From contig JADKEK010000001.1 in assembly GCA_016718035.1 (NCBI GenBank), forward strand, positions 1,054,001 to 1,118,000: a stretch of DNA of 64,000 bases, written 5' to 3'. The notes beneath the pieces were generated by a model that worked only from the letters and a program-made list of their open reading frames with translations, had not been told where the DNA came from and searched no databases. This stretch comes from Bacteroidota bacterium. Lineage in GTDB: Bacteria; Bacteroidota; Bacteroidia; Chitinophagales; BACL12. Below are positions 26,123 through 34,652 of this stretch, piece after piece (position 1 is the stretch's first letter; every line of letters begins with the position of its first letter). A program made the position numbers and the translations under genes.

Positions 26123-27756
26123 ATGAAAAACCCTAAATTTACGCTAAAGGCATATGCCGTTTTTAGCTCGGCATTCCTTAATACATCAAAAATAGAGACG
26201 TTTGTTCAATAGTAATCACCACTTCGATCCGAATTAAGAATTGCAAAATGATGACCTACGGTTAATTACGACACGGTAAAAATCGATAGAGACGTATCAA
26301 ATTATTTGACCTTAAATTTGATTATCAGTTTAGGCGATTATGCAATCGTTGGTGCTTGGAAATTGCATGACATGGTAATAGGTATTGGGGCAGAAGAAAA
26401 CTACGATTTTGGGCATACAATGTTTATGCATTTAAACTGTCATGGATAGTAGATGAAAAATATCCATTGAAAGATGACGGACAAAATATCGCATCTGCCT
26501 CCAATTTAAGGGTGGAAGAGCAGGGTATTATTAAAATCATTTGGAAATTTCGACCCAAACGGGGAAGGTACCGGCTTGAAATAAACATTTGAAGATCCAT
26601 TGCATTATGGCTGTCTGGTTTGACTATCGTCCTTTTGGGGAAAAAATTCATTGAGGATGAATGATCCCGTAGACTATTCGTTAGTTGTTTATGATATTGG
26701 TTATGAGCAACAACCAAATACTGGTATATCCTGCCAAACCAATGTCCCAAAAGAAAATTTTGATCCTGTATTACTTCATTCTACAGATGGTGACGATTTT
26801 TCTGAATTTGTTTACAGATATACTTCAGCGTCTATTACAGATTATTCGGAATTAAGAATATATATTGTGGATAATTATTCGGATGCAAAGTATTTTTCTG
26901 TTAATGATGCCTTAAATTTGAGCCCAGATAATTATTCGGTTATAAGTGGCGATACGATAGAACCTTACACTGCAATCTATGCCCATTTCGATGAAACAAC
27001 CAAAACTATCAATGGTGAATCTTTTAGTTTAGATAAATATTATAGTGCATTTTATATGAAAATACCATTAGATGAAGACACCTCTCATGTAACTTTATCT
27101 ACACCCTGTCCTTTAATAAAAGCGATTAAACAAGCTTGTAATTTAAATGTTGAGGCAGAAATTATAAAAGTAATAATACAGGTATTGCTGCAGATTTTAC
27201 TGTTAATTTTATCGGAGATGAAGATGAAAATGACATTCAAAGTTATAGAATAGGTCTAATTAATAGTGAAACTGATAACTATGATATTAATAACTTATTT
27301 TTAGATGGATACAGTATAGAAATCCCAAAGACCGGTGCAGAAATGTATACCGCAAATTTAGCAGGAATTAATTATGATGCCGAAGGCAATCTCATATCTG
27401 ATGACAAATATTATACTCCAATAATTGCAGCCAATGGTGACGGTTATTACTTTGATTTACCCTGCTATGAAGTTGGCGTCGATTCAGCAAAAACTTCAAA
27501 TTCAGATTTTTTAAATTCGAATGCAATTGAGTTTATATATTTTCAAAACAAACTAAGCATTAATATTAACAACAATATTAGTATACATGAACTACAATTT
27601 CAACTAACTTCTATATCTGGTAAAAGTCTACTGGCTTCGCCTATTTCAAATTATAATTCCATTCTCGATTTACAATCATATCATCCTGGTTTGTATTTTG
27701 CGTGTATTTATCGCAACGGTACACTGCTAGCGTTAAAAAAGATATCGATTCTATAA
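26123..27756 (+). pseudogene. Broken T9SS-exported protein gene
   Basis: ATG 26123 begins a signal-like MKNPKFTLKAYAVFSSAFLNTS. Further pieces of one protein are then found in changing frames: GNFDPNGEGTGLK, TFEDPLHYG, the open stretch 26651-27253 and a last one to 27756 that really begins near 27170 (SNNTGIAADFTVNFIGDEDEND). The end is a Por sorting domain (LTSISGKSLLASP...GLYFACIYRNGTLLALKKISIL). One shift at about 27165 is simple, but 26200-26650 needs several, so decay rather than only consensus errors is possible. Confidence 0.6.
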
Positions 27757-27810
27757 ATACATTTTGTTGTTAGTGATTTTTATCCGCCCCTATGATCGTT
27801 TTCAATCTTG

Positions 27811-28025
27811 ATTCAATCAACAAATTTTGCTCAATAAAAAAATAACCATCCCCATCATTACTGGTGGATGCAAATCCGCCAATCCTCAAAAACCCAATTT
27901 TGTTCAATCAACAAATCTTGCTCAATCAAAAAATAAACCTTCCCATCAAAATTGGTGGATACAAATCCGCCATTTATCAAAATCCCAATTTTGTTCAATC
28001 AACAAATTTTGCTCAATCATAAAAT
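27811..28025. repeat. 91-bp tandem repeat, about 2.3 copies
   Basis: CAATCAACAAAT recurs at 27814, 27905 and 27996, exactly 91 bases apart, followed each time by TTGCTCAATCA. The two complete units contain a TGGTGGAT...ATCCGCCA imperfect palindrome. It lies between the broken T9SS gene and the tmRNA terminator. Confidence 0.85.
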
Positions 28026-28028
28026 CTC

Positions 28029-28095
28029 CCCTAAAGCGAAAAACCGCCCTAAAGTAGAACGAAGTTCACTCCAGGGCGGTTTTTCTGCTTTAGGG
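28029..28095 (-). terminator. tmRNA terminator with extended stem
   Basis: Stem AAAAACCGCCCT (28039-28050) pairs with AGGGCGGTTTTT (28073-28084), giving a U-run on the minus strand just after tmRNA. A second outer stem CCCTAAAGC/GCTTTAGGG (28029-28037/28087-28095) extends it, so the hairpin reaches the tmRNA 3' end. Confidence 0.8.
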
Positions 28096-28460
28096 TGGAG
28101 TTGGTGGGATTTGAACCCACGTCCAGACAAAGCATTAGCAAGCTTTCTACATGCTTAGATGCTTCTTGTTTGTCGGGAAGTTCAGGGTGAAACACCGAAC
28201 CTGAGAACCTCCTTATTTCCTTTTTCTCACTTTACTCCGGAAATTAGTAAAGCCAGCCCGATGAGATGACGTTCACCGAAGTTGTACCGGACAACCAACA
28301 TCGGGAACGAAGGCTACTTAATTCTCTGAATTAAGCTGCCATGGCGTAGTTAGACTCGCCGTGTAAAAATTGTTTCGTAGTTTGAGATTAAAGCGCCAAA
28401 TCTACAATGCGCTGCATGCTTACCTGTCAATGAACGATGCTGTCGATTCCTGTCAACCCC
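28096..28460 (-). ncRNA. ssrA: Transfer-messenger RNA
   Basis: Minus-strand 5' end GGGGTTGACAGGAATCGACAGC and 3' end GGGATTTG/CAAATCCC T-arm with CAACTCC-A close an alanine-type acceptor stem with the G3-U70 wobble. The tag frame at 28331-28360 reads GESNYAMAA then TAA, the AA-ending degradation tag with the Gly start typical of Bacteroidota. About 365 nt. It rescues stalled ribosomes with SmpB, which is not in this window. Confidence 0.95.
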
Positions 28461-28566
28461 AATAGGTAACAGCTAATTTCCCGGCAAAACCCTTCAGTTT
28501 CGCCATTTTACCTGTCACAACCAATGCAAAACTACGCCGAAAAGTTCAATTTGATGCCTAAACTTA

Positions 28567-28574
28567 TATATTTG
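28567..28574 (+). promoter_or_regulatory. -7 element of the acyltransferase-gpsA operon
   Basis: TATATTTG ends 6 bases before ATG 28581, so the transcript would start at or very near the codon. This also argues against the upstream in-frame ATG 28524. Confidence 0.5.
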
Positions 28575-28580
28575 CACATA

Positions 28581-30278
28581 ATGGCAGATCAACAAGATAA
28601 TTCGCAAAGCACTACCAGCCCTTATAAACGGATAATTCCGGACATTGAGGATTGGCCAATTCATATCATTAGCAAAAACCGTGAGCAGGTGATTCAAAGT
28701 GTAGTGGAAGAAACACTGCAAAATATCATCAATAAAAATGCAACGGAAAAAGACGTGCACAATGAATTGGCTAAAGCGATTTATCTCGAAAAAATTCGTG
28801 TTGAACGCCCATGGAAAACTGACCCGCCTGACGATAAAAAATTCTGGACCGAAGTAAAAAATAAATTGGTAGAATTTGAAAGTCACCCGGACGGAAATAT
28901 TGAAGCAGAAAAAGAAATTTTACGCCGAATTATTACGCGTTACGTAACCGAAATTGTCGGCAATTTTAATAAAGGCACTTATCAGTTTTCTGAACGTTTT
29001 GTGCCATTTGCATTTAATCGTTTATTAAATGCTTCGCATAGTCGCGCTTTTGTTCGCTTGTTCGGCAACAAAAAAGATTTACTCAAAAGTATTCACGTAA
29101 TTGGTGAAATTGACCAGTTGCGCAATCTTGCTAAAGATGGTATTGTGGTTGTTGTGCCAACACATACCAGTAATATTGACTCCATTACCGTTGGTTGGGG
29201 AATATCGGCAATTGGTTTGCCGGCTTGTTTTTACGGCGCTGGTCTGAATTTATTTTCGGTGCGTTTCCTGGCGTATTTTATGAATCGCCTCGGCGCCTAT
29301 CGTGTTGACCGACGCAAAAAAAATGCAGTTTATCTAGAGGCATTAAAAACTTATAGCACTCAAACAATTTATCAGGGCGGACATAGTTTATTTTTTCCGG
29401 GAGGAACGCGTTCGCGCAGCAACGTGGTGGAAACACAATTGAAATTAGGTTTGCTGGGTACTGCTCTTGAGGCACAACGTCGCCAAATTATTAATACCAA
29501 TGGTGAAGGATTTAAAAAAGTATATGTGGTGCCCGTTACCTTAAACTATGGTTTTGTATTAGAAGCACCGGAATTAATTGATGAACATTTACGGAACGTT
29601 GGTAAAGAACGATATTTTGTGCCTTCCGATAAATATTCTTCTTCGTATAAAATATTGAAATTTTTATATCGCTTTATAACTGCTGATGCCGATTTCACCA
29701 TTGCTTTTGGCAGATGTATGGATATTTTTGGCAACCCTGTCGACGACAATGGTAATAGCCTGTATCAAAATGGGAATGTTATCGATATTCGCGATTACTT
29801 TAAATCTAAAGGCGAATTAAAATATGACACCCAAAGAGATGCCGTTTATACTAAAATGCTCAGTGAAGGCATTGTAAAAGCATTTAAGCGCAATAATGTT
29901 GCCCTACCTGAACATGTTATAGCCTACGCTGCCTTTAAATTATTTCAGCAAAAACATCATACCAGCGATTTATATTCTGTTTTGCGTATGCCTGAAGAAT
30001 TCCGCGAATTATCGAAAGATGAATTGCGTGAAGCGGTGCGCAAAGTGGTAAAAGAATTAACTAAGCTGGAGCACAAAGAAGAAATTCGTGTTGACCCGAT
30101 TGTAAAGGCAGAAGATACCGATGAGCTCATTGATTATGCTGTTAAAAAACTCGGTGTTTACCATGCAAAACGACCATTATTAAAAACAAAAAAAGGGATG
30201 ATTAAATGTCAGGATATGAAACTCCTGTTATTTTATCACAACCGCTTAGAAGGATACGGATTAGAAAAACATGTCTAA
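28581..30278 (+). CDS. PlsB-like glycerol-3-phosphate/lysophospholipid acyltransferase
   Basis: 565 residues from ATG 28581. After an about 180-residue helical N-terminal part comes the acyltransferase domain: block I VVPTHTSNIDSITVGW (HxxxxD), block II NRLGAYRVDRRKKNAVY and block III SLFFPGGTRSRSN, followed by VVPVTLNYGFVLEAPELID. These fit sn-1/G3P acyltransferases of the PlsB/PlsC superfamily, and the size is nearer the PlsB type. The stop overlaps gpsA (ATGTCTAA), linking glycerol-3-phosphate synthesis and acylation. No membrane helix is obvious, so membrane association would be peripheral. Confidence 0.85.
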   Translation: MADQQDNSQSTTSPYKRIIPDIEDWPIHIISKNREQVIQSVVEETLQNIINKNATEKDVHNELAKAIYLEKIRVERPWKTDPPDDKKFWTEVKNKLVEFESHPDGNIEAEKEILRRIITRYVTEIVGNFNKGTYQFSERFVPFAFNRLLNASHSRAFVRLFGNKKDLLKSIHVIGEIDQLRNLAKDGIVVVVPTHTSNIDSITVGWGISAIGLPACFYGAGLNLFSVRFLAYFMNRLGAYRVDRRKKNAVYLEALKTYSTQTIYQGGHSLFFPGGTRSRSNVVETQLKLGLLGTALEAQRRQIINTNGEGFKKVYVVPVTLNYGFVLEAPELIDEHLRNVGKERYFVPSDKYSSSYKILKFLYRFITADADFTIAFGRCMDIFGNPVDDNGNSLYQNGNVIDIRDYFKSKGELKYDTQRDAVYTKMLSEGIVKAFKRNNVALPEHVIAYAAFKLFQQKHHTSDLYSVLRMPEEFRELSKDELREAVRKVVKELTKLEHKEEIRVDPIVKAEDTDELIDYAVKKLGVYHAKRPLLKTKKGMIKCQDMKLLLFYHNRLEGYGLEKHV

Positions 30279-31314
30279 AAAATACAGTGTTGGTGTTGTT
30301 GGAGCCGGTAGTTTTGGTACTGCCGTTGCCAATTTATTGGCTGAAAACAACCATGTGTATTTGTATTCCCGCAGAGCAGAAAATGTAGATGAAATTATTC
30401 GCTCGAAAACTTCATCTAACCAAAAAATTCACGAAAATATTACGCCTACCAACGATATTGGTTTATTGACCCGCGAATGTTATTTAATATTTCCCATTGT
30501 TTCCAGCGATGGATTTAAAGATATGATTCGCACCATGGCGCCTTTTCTTCGCCCCGACCATATTTTAATTCATGGCACAAAAGGATTAGCGGTAAAGAAA
30601 AAGGGTTTAGATAAATTAAAACAACGAGCACGTATAGCAGGAAAAAATGTGCTCACCATGAGTGAACTCATCCGCTCCGAAAGTGTGGTGGTACGCGTAG
30701 GATGTATGGCAGGCCCTAACCTTGCCAAAGAAATTTCAGCAGGCTTACCTGCAGCAACCGTAATTGCCAGTCGCTTCGACGAAGTAATTCACGAGGGCCA
30801 AATGGCACTTAAAAGTCCGAGGTTTCAAGTTTATGGCAGCTACGATATTGTTGGTGTGGAATTAGCAGGTGTTTTAAAAAATATTCTCGCTATCGGCAGC
30901 GGTATTGTGAGCGGATTAAATTTAGGCGAAAATGCACGAGCCTTGTTAATCACCAAAGGCTGGGCCGAAATCATCAAATTAAGTGAAGCGCTTGGCGCAG
31001 ATGTAAAATCGTTTTTAGGTTTGGCAGGTATAGGTGATATTATTGCCACTTGCTCCTCTCCTAACAGTCGCAACTACTCCGTTGGTTACCGACTGGCAAA
31101 AGGTGAAACCATTACTGATATCAGAAACACCATGGAAGAAGTAGCCGAAGGGATTAATACCATTCGTATTGCCAACGGACTTGCCAATTATTATAAAGTA
31201 AACTGCCCAATTATTAAAACGCTTGCCCAAGGTATATTCGAAGAATTAGATGTGCAAGCCGGCATCGAATATTTAATGAAGTACCGCATGAGTATGGATG
31301 TGGAATTTATCTAG
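30271..31314 (+). CDS. gpsA: NAD(P)-dependent glycerol-3-phosphate dehydrogenase
   Basis: Reduces dihydroxyacetone phosphate to sn-glycerol-3-phosphate for phospholipid synthesis. The 347 residues contain VGVVGAGSFGTAVANLLAEN (nucleotide loop), AGPNLAKEISAGLPAATV, ELAGVLKNILAIGSGIVSGLNLGENARALLITKG (catalytic Lys) and GLAGIGDIIATCSSPNSRN. It is coupled to the acyltransferase through an 8-base overlap. Its TAG stop lies within the left end of a 168-bp MITE; without the element the codon would read TAA, so the protein is unchanged. Confidence 0.95.
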   Translation: MSKKYSVGVVGAGSFGTAVANLLAENNHVYLYSRRAENVDEIIRSKTSSNQKIHENITPTNDIGLLTRECYLIFPIVSSDGFKDMIRTMAPFLRPDHILIHGTKGLAVKKKGLDKLKQRARIAGKNVLTMSELIRSESVVVRVGCMAGPNLAKEISAGLPAATVIASRFDEVIHEGQMALKSPRFQVYGSYDIVGVELAGVLKNILAIGSGIVSGLNLGENARALLITKGWAEIIKLSEALGADVKSFLGLAGIGDIIATCSSPNSRNYSVGYRLAKGETITDIRNTMEEVAEGINTIRIANGLANYYKVNCPIIKTLAQGIFEELDVQAGIEYLMKYRMSMDVEFI

Positions 31315-31479
31315 AACTCATCTCAAAAATACCTTTGGCGTCTTTTCTGCGTCGTCGCTCTTTATCCTTCGTTGTTTGAATTGACCGTACTTCCTCCAGT
31401 ATGGGCTGCTTTAAGCGCCTCGGCTAAAGAGCGAATACTTGAAAATACTAATACAAACCTATTTTTGAGATGAGTTCTA
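31312..31479 (+). mobile_element. 168-bp MITE-like element, copy 1
   Basis: Ends are inverted: TAGAACTCATCTCAAAAATA at 31312-31331 and its complement at 31460-31479, bounded by TA. Inner arms (CGCTCTTTATC/GCTAAAGAGCG) also pair, so the element can fold as one long hairpin. It has no coding frame. The reverse complement of 61642-61809 matches at about 160 of 168 positions. TA boundaries resemble IS630/mariner insertion. Confidence 0.85.
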
Positions 31480-31486
31480 AATAAAA

Positions 31487-31518
31487 AAGTTGGAATAAAT
31501 ATGACATCATTCCAACTT
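31487..31518. terminator. Bidirectional terminator, gpsA/redoxin
   Basis: AAGTTGGAAT (31487-31496) pairs with ATTCCAACTT (31509-31518); a CCTTTTATTTTC run follows on the plus strand and a T-run on the minus strand. It lies between two converging genes. Confidence 0.7.
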
Positions 31519-31537
31519 CCTTTTATTTTCTACTAAT

Positions 31538-32140
31538 TTAATTTTTCCATTTAATGGTACATCCTATAGCTTTTGTAAAAGTTATCCCAGGTTTTTGATT
31601 ACTTTTTAATGCCTCAATTGCACCTTCCACATATTTGGCAGTAACAGCATTTGGATCATCGGTATTATCATCAATGGCACCAATATATTCAACTGTAAAT
31701 TTGCCATTGTTATTTTTTAATACATACACATGTGGTGTTCTGGTGGCTCCAAAATCTTTTGCTACCTGTTGAGTGGCATCAAATAAATACGGAAATGTAT
31801 AAGCCATTTCTTCGGCTCTTTTTTTCATGTTTTCCGGTGAATCTTCAGGTTCACGAATTGGGTCGTTCGGGTTAATGGCTAAAACGGGATATCCTTTTGA
31901 AGCGAAGTTTTTATCCAACTCCATAATGCGCGTTTCATACGCTTTGGCATAGGGACAGTGATTGCAGGTAAATACTACAATTACACCTTCACGAGATGCG
32001 TAGTCATTTAGCGACACATTTTTTCCATCGATATTAGTCAACGAAAAGTTTTTCACTTCATCACCAACGGCATAACCTGTTGTTGATTGTGGTTGGAGGG
32101 AAAGTAAGGCTGCAATAGCCGGGATTAGAATTGAAAACAT
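31538..32140 (-). CDS. Thioredoxin-family redoxin, exported
   Basis: 200 residues with a hydrophobic N-terminus (MFSILIPAIAALLSLQP) and an AhpC/TSA-like redoxin fold: GDEVKNFSLTNIDGKNVSLNDYA, then VVFTCNHCPYAKAYETRIMEL with a CNHC redox pair, NPNDP and FGATRTPHVYVL (cis-Pro). The CNHCP motif belongs to a redoxin subfamily with unclear substrates. A lone Cys stands near the C-terminus (AIGCTIKWKN). Convergent with gpsA; upstream lies a repeat region. Confidence 0.85.
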   Translation of the reverse strand: MFSILIPAIAALLSLQPQSTTGYAVGDEVKNFSLTNIDGKNVSLNDYASREGVIVVFTCNHCPYAKAYETRIMELDKNFASKGYPVLAINPNDPIREPEDSPENMKKRAEEMAYTFPYLFDATQQVAKDFGATRTPHVYVLKNNNGKFTVEYIGAIDDNTDDPNAVTAKYVEGAIEALKSNQKPGITFTKAIGCTIKWKN

Positions 32141-32190
32141 ATGTTATAATTTTAATTAATGAAAATATTACTCGTGTTGTTTCTTGTGTT

Positions 32191-32602
32191 GTTTCTCGCA
32201 AAGGCGCAAAGTTAAATGGATTAACACAATGTGTTATATTTAAATAAAAAACCATTTCAAGCAAGCAAAGGTTGTATTGGTTTTTCAGCTTTGCGTGCTT
32301 GAAAACATACCATATCGCACATCATATACTCCGTTTACTTCGCGTCTCTGCGTGAACCATAGTTATATAATTTACTATAGGTTTCTCGCAATCCCGATAG
32401 CTATCGGGCGCAAAGTTAAATGGATTAACACAATGTGTTATATTTAAATGAAAAACCATTTCAAACAAGCAAAGGTGGTATTGGTTTATCAGCTTTGCGT
32501 GCTTGAAAACTTACCATATCGCACACCCTATATTCCGTTTTCTCCGCGCCTTTGCGTGAAACAAGTTCGTTTAGTTCACGCGGAGACGCGGAGGAAGCGG
32601 AG
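32191..32602. repeat. Two tandem units of the CGCAAAG/CTTTGCG compound repeat
   Basis: GTTTCTCGCA begins units at 32191 and 32391 (period 200). Both continue CGCAAAGTTAAATGGATTAACACAATG, AACCATTTCAA-CAAGCAAAG...CTTTGCGTGCTTGAAAAC and a GCGTGAA block. In the second, AATCCCGATAGCTATCGGG replaces the AAGG of the first; CCCGATAGCTATCGGG (32403-32418) is a perfect palindrome. The region ends TTCACGCGGAGACGCGGAGG. No gene. Confidence 0.85.
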
Positions 32603-32659
32603 ATGATGGGAATAAATAATTTGTGATATATATTTTTAAGAACGCAAAGTGTTTTTTTA

Positions 32660-33139
32660 TTATTGAATAAATTCCTTTATCTTTTGATCAAGTTGCTCGT
32701 AGGTGATTTCTGTTTCGTGGATGAAACTAATACCACGTGCTTTGTTAAACATAATTGTAGCCGGAATTGTTCCCTGCCAGCGTTTATCAATACGGTCGAT
32801 CCAATCTTCAGGCCTGTCCTTATAAATTGCCCACACCGATGAGGAATAATTATTTGCCTGTAAAAATGGGATTAACCCACTCTCCCAGCGTATTTGAGCA
32901 TCTAAAGAAATTAAAATAACTTTTACTTTTTGATTTTTATATTCAGCATTAATTTTTTCAAAAGAAGGCAACTCTTCTATACATGGCTTGCACCAGGTAG
33001 CCCAAAAATTAACGACATATAAAGTATCATAGGAAGTTTCAAAAAAGCTGTCCACTTCAGCAAATGTCTTATACTCAACTCGTTGCGCTGTGACAACCTG
33101 CATAGCAGCAAATAATATCAGTGTACACAGCCATTTCAT
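32660..33139 (-). CDS. TlpA-like thiol-disulfide oxidoreductase
   Basis: 159 residues: a signal peptide (MKWLCTLILFAAMQVVTAQ) and a TlpA/ResA-type thioredoxin fold with VVNFWATWCKPCIEELPSFEKIN (CKPC active site), ILISLDA and IPATIMFNKARG. Acts in the periplasm as a reductant, often for cytochrome maturation or lipoproteins. Followed by the repeat region; the DUF192 gene lies 49 bases upstream on the same strand. Confidence 0.88.
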   Translation of the reverse strand: MKWLCTLILFAAMQVVTAQRVEYKTFAEVDSFFETSYDTLYVVNFWATWCKPCIEELPSFEKINAEYKNQKVKVILISLDAQIRWESGLIPFLQANNYSSSVWAIYKDRPEDWIDRIDKRWQGTIPATIMFNKARGISFIHETEITYEQLDQKIKEFIQ

Positions 33140-33188
33140 TTAGCTAAAATACAATGTATTTCCACTACAATCAATAAATTAACACAAA

Positions 33189-33689
33189 TTAATTCCGTGT
33201 GAAATCAATTTTACAACCTGCAGTAATGCCATATTGCACACAAAAACCGGCATTTACTTCAACCACATAAATGGAAGGTCCTTTTGATGGAAGTGATTGT
33301 TCAGAAAATGGTTCTGCATTTTCAGCAATAGACACAATTTCTTTTTTTGCGTTCACATAAATTATATCTAAAGGAAGAATGGTATTACGCATCCAAAATG
33401 CCTGACGTTCTTCTTTATCAAAAATAAACAACATCCCTTGGTCATTATTCATAAATGAACGGTTCATTAAACCTTGTTGGCGCTGACTATCATCATCAGC
33501 AATTTCGATATTGATATGTATTACTTTAGTTCCATCCGGTTTAAAAAAGTCGAGTTCGCCTTCTTTAGTAAATTTAGGCTGACCATCGGTGAGTGTGGCC
33601 GGTTTCTTGGGTTGTGGTTTTTCGTCTTTGCAGGAGCTCACAAATAAAACAATAGTAAAGGCAAATGCCAGATGGAATATCTTTTTCAT
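33189..33689 (-). CDS. DUF192 lipoprotein
   Basis: 166 residues with a lipoprotein signal (MKKIFHLAFAFTIVLFVSSC) and a DUF192 domain: INIEIADDDSQRQQGLMNRSFMNNDQGMLFIFDKEERQAFWMRNTILPLDIIYVN, VVEVNAGFCVQYGI. The family is a small beta-barrel of unknown biochemical role found on envelope proteins. Divergent from the membrane protein gene at 33847, and upstream of the TlpA-like gene on its own strand. Confidence 0.88.
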   Translation of the reverse strand: MKKIFHLAFAFTIVLFVSSCKDEKPQPKKPATLTDGQPKFTKEGELDFFKPDGTKVIHINIEIADDDSQRQQGLMNRSFMNNDQGMLFIFDKEERQAFWMRNTILPLDIIYVNAKKEIVSIAENAEPFSEQSLPSKGPSIYVVEVNAGFCVQYGITAGCKIDFTRN

Positions 33690-33846
33690 AGTTACTAATT
33701 ACAACAAAGATATTGAGAATTGTTGGTTGCCTGTAGGTGCATTCATCTTCAATTTATCCCTATTCACCGAAAAAATGGCCCTAATTGTGGTACAGCGCAT
33801 GGTACAGAGCTTTAAGCCCCCTACTTTTGGATTAAAATTATACAAT

Positions 33847-34644
33847 ATGACAATCATCGAAGATCCTAATAAGCCAAAAACTCCGGTAACTGAGGAAAGA
33901 AGGCCGTTGGAACATCGCAGGTTTTATTTAACAGGTTTGGCATTGCTGGCGGCAGGTATATTGTTTTTTCTGGACAGGTCAACTGACTATGATTTACCTT
34001 TCCCGCTTATCAGTTGGGAATTTATGCTCATTATAGCCGGTATTTATGTGGGTGAAAAAGGTGGCTTCACAGGTATGAGTTGGATTGCCTGTATTGGAAT
34101 AGGTGCCTACTTTTTACTCGATGATTTTTTCCCACATTTTGATTTGCGATTTTATTTCGGCCCATTATTTTTAATTGGTTTAGGGATATATTTTTTAGCA
34201 GGTCCCAGAACATTCCGCTACCGCAGGTCACGTGCAGGTCGCAACAGAAGATACGAAAATTACCGCCATACCGTAGAAAAAGGATTCGCAAGCGAAAATT
34301 CATTGTCTGACGACTATATAGATATTGTTTCTATTTTCGGTGGTGTGCAAAAACAAGTTACTACCAAACAATTTAAAGGTGGCGAAGCCGTGAGTATTTT
34401 TGGTGGTACAGAAATTAATTTAATGCAGGCTGATTTTGAAGGGAAAGTAATTTTAGAACTCACGCAAATTTTTGGTGGATGTACTTTAATTATTCCTCCG
34501 CATTGGGAATTAAAATCAGAACTTGTTTCTGTATTTGGCGGAAGTGAAGATAACCGTCCAAGCACTACTGTTACTGATTCAAACAAGGTGGTGATTTTAA
34601 AAGGCACTTCCATATTCGGTGGTATTGAAATAAAAAGTTATTAA
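33847..34644 (+). CDS. LiaF-like transmembrane protein
   Basis: 265 residues from ATG 33847; an open extension to 33589 crosses the DUF192 gene and is rejected. Three to four membrane helices (LTGLALLAAGILFFL, FMLIIAGIYVG, WIACIGIGAYFLL, LFLIGLGIYFLAG) are followed by an RRSRAGRNRRY basic stretch and a beta-helical tail of repeated SIFGGxxxx blocks (IVSIFGGVQKQV, AVSIFGGTEINL, QIFGGCTLI, VSVFGGSED, SIFGGIEI). This matches DUF5668 plus the cell-wall-active antibiotic response domain of LiaF. First gene of an operon with a LytS/LytTR pair, which it may modulate. Confidence 0.85.
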   Translation: MTIIEDPNKPKTPVTEERRPLEHRRFYLTGLALLAAGILFFLDRSTDYDLPFPLISWEFMLIIAGIYVGEKGGFTGMSWIACIGIGAYFLLDDFFPHFDLRFYFGPLFLIGLGIYFLAGPRTFRYRRSRAGRNRRYENYRHTVEKGFASENSLSDDYIDIVSIFGGVQKQVTTKQFKGGEAVSIFGGTEINLMQADFEGKVILELTQIFGGCTLIIPPHWELKSELVSVFGGSEDNRPSTTVTDSNKVVILKGTSIFGGIEIKSY

Positions 34645-34652
34645 GCTTTAAT

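Noticed and set aside
27827..28057. 76-residue frame over the 91-bp tandem repeat
   Set aside because: The repeat structure explains the open frame; it has no start signal or recognisable domain.
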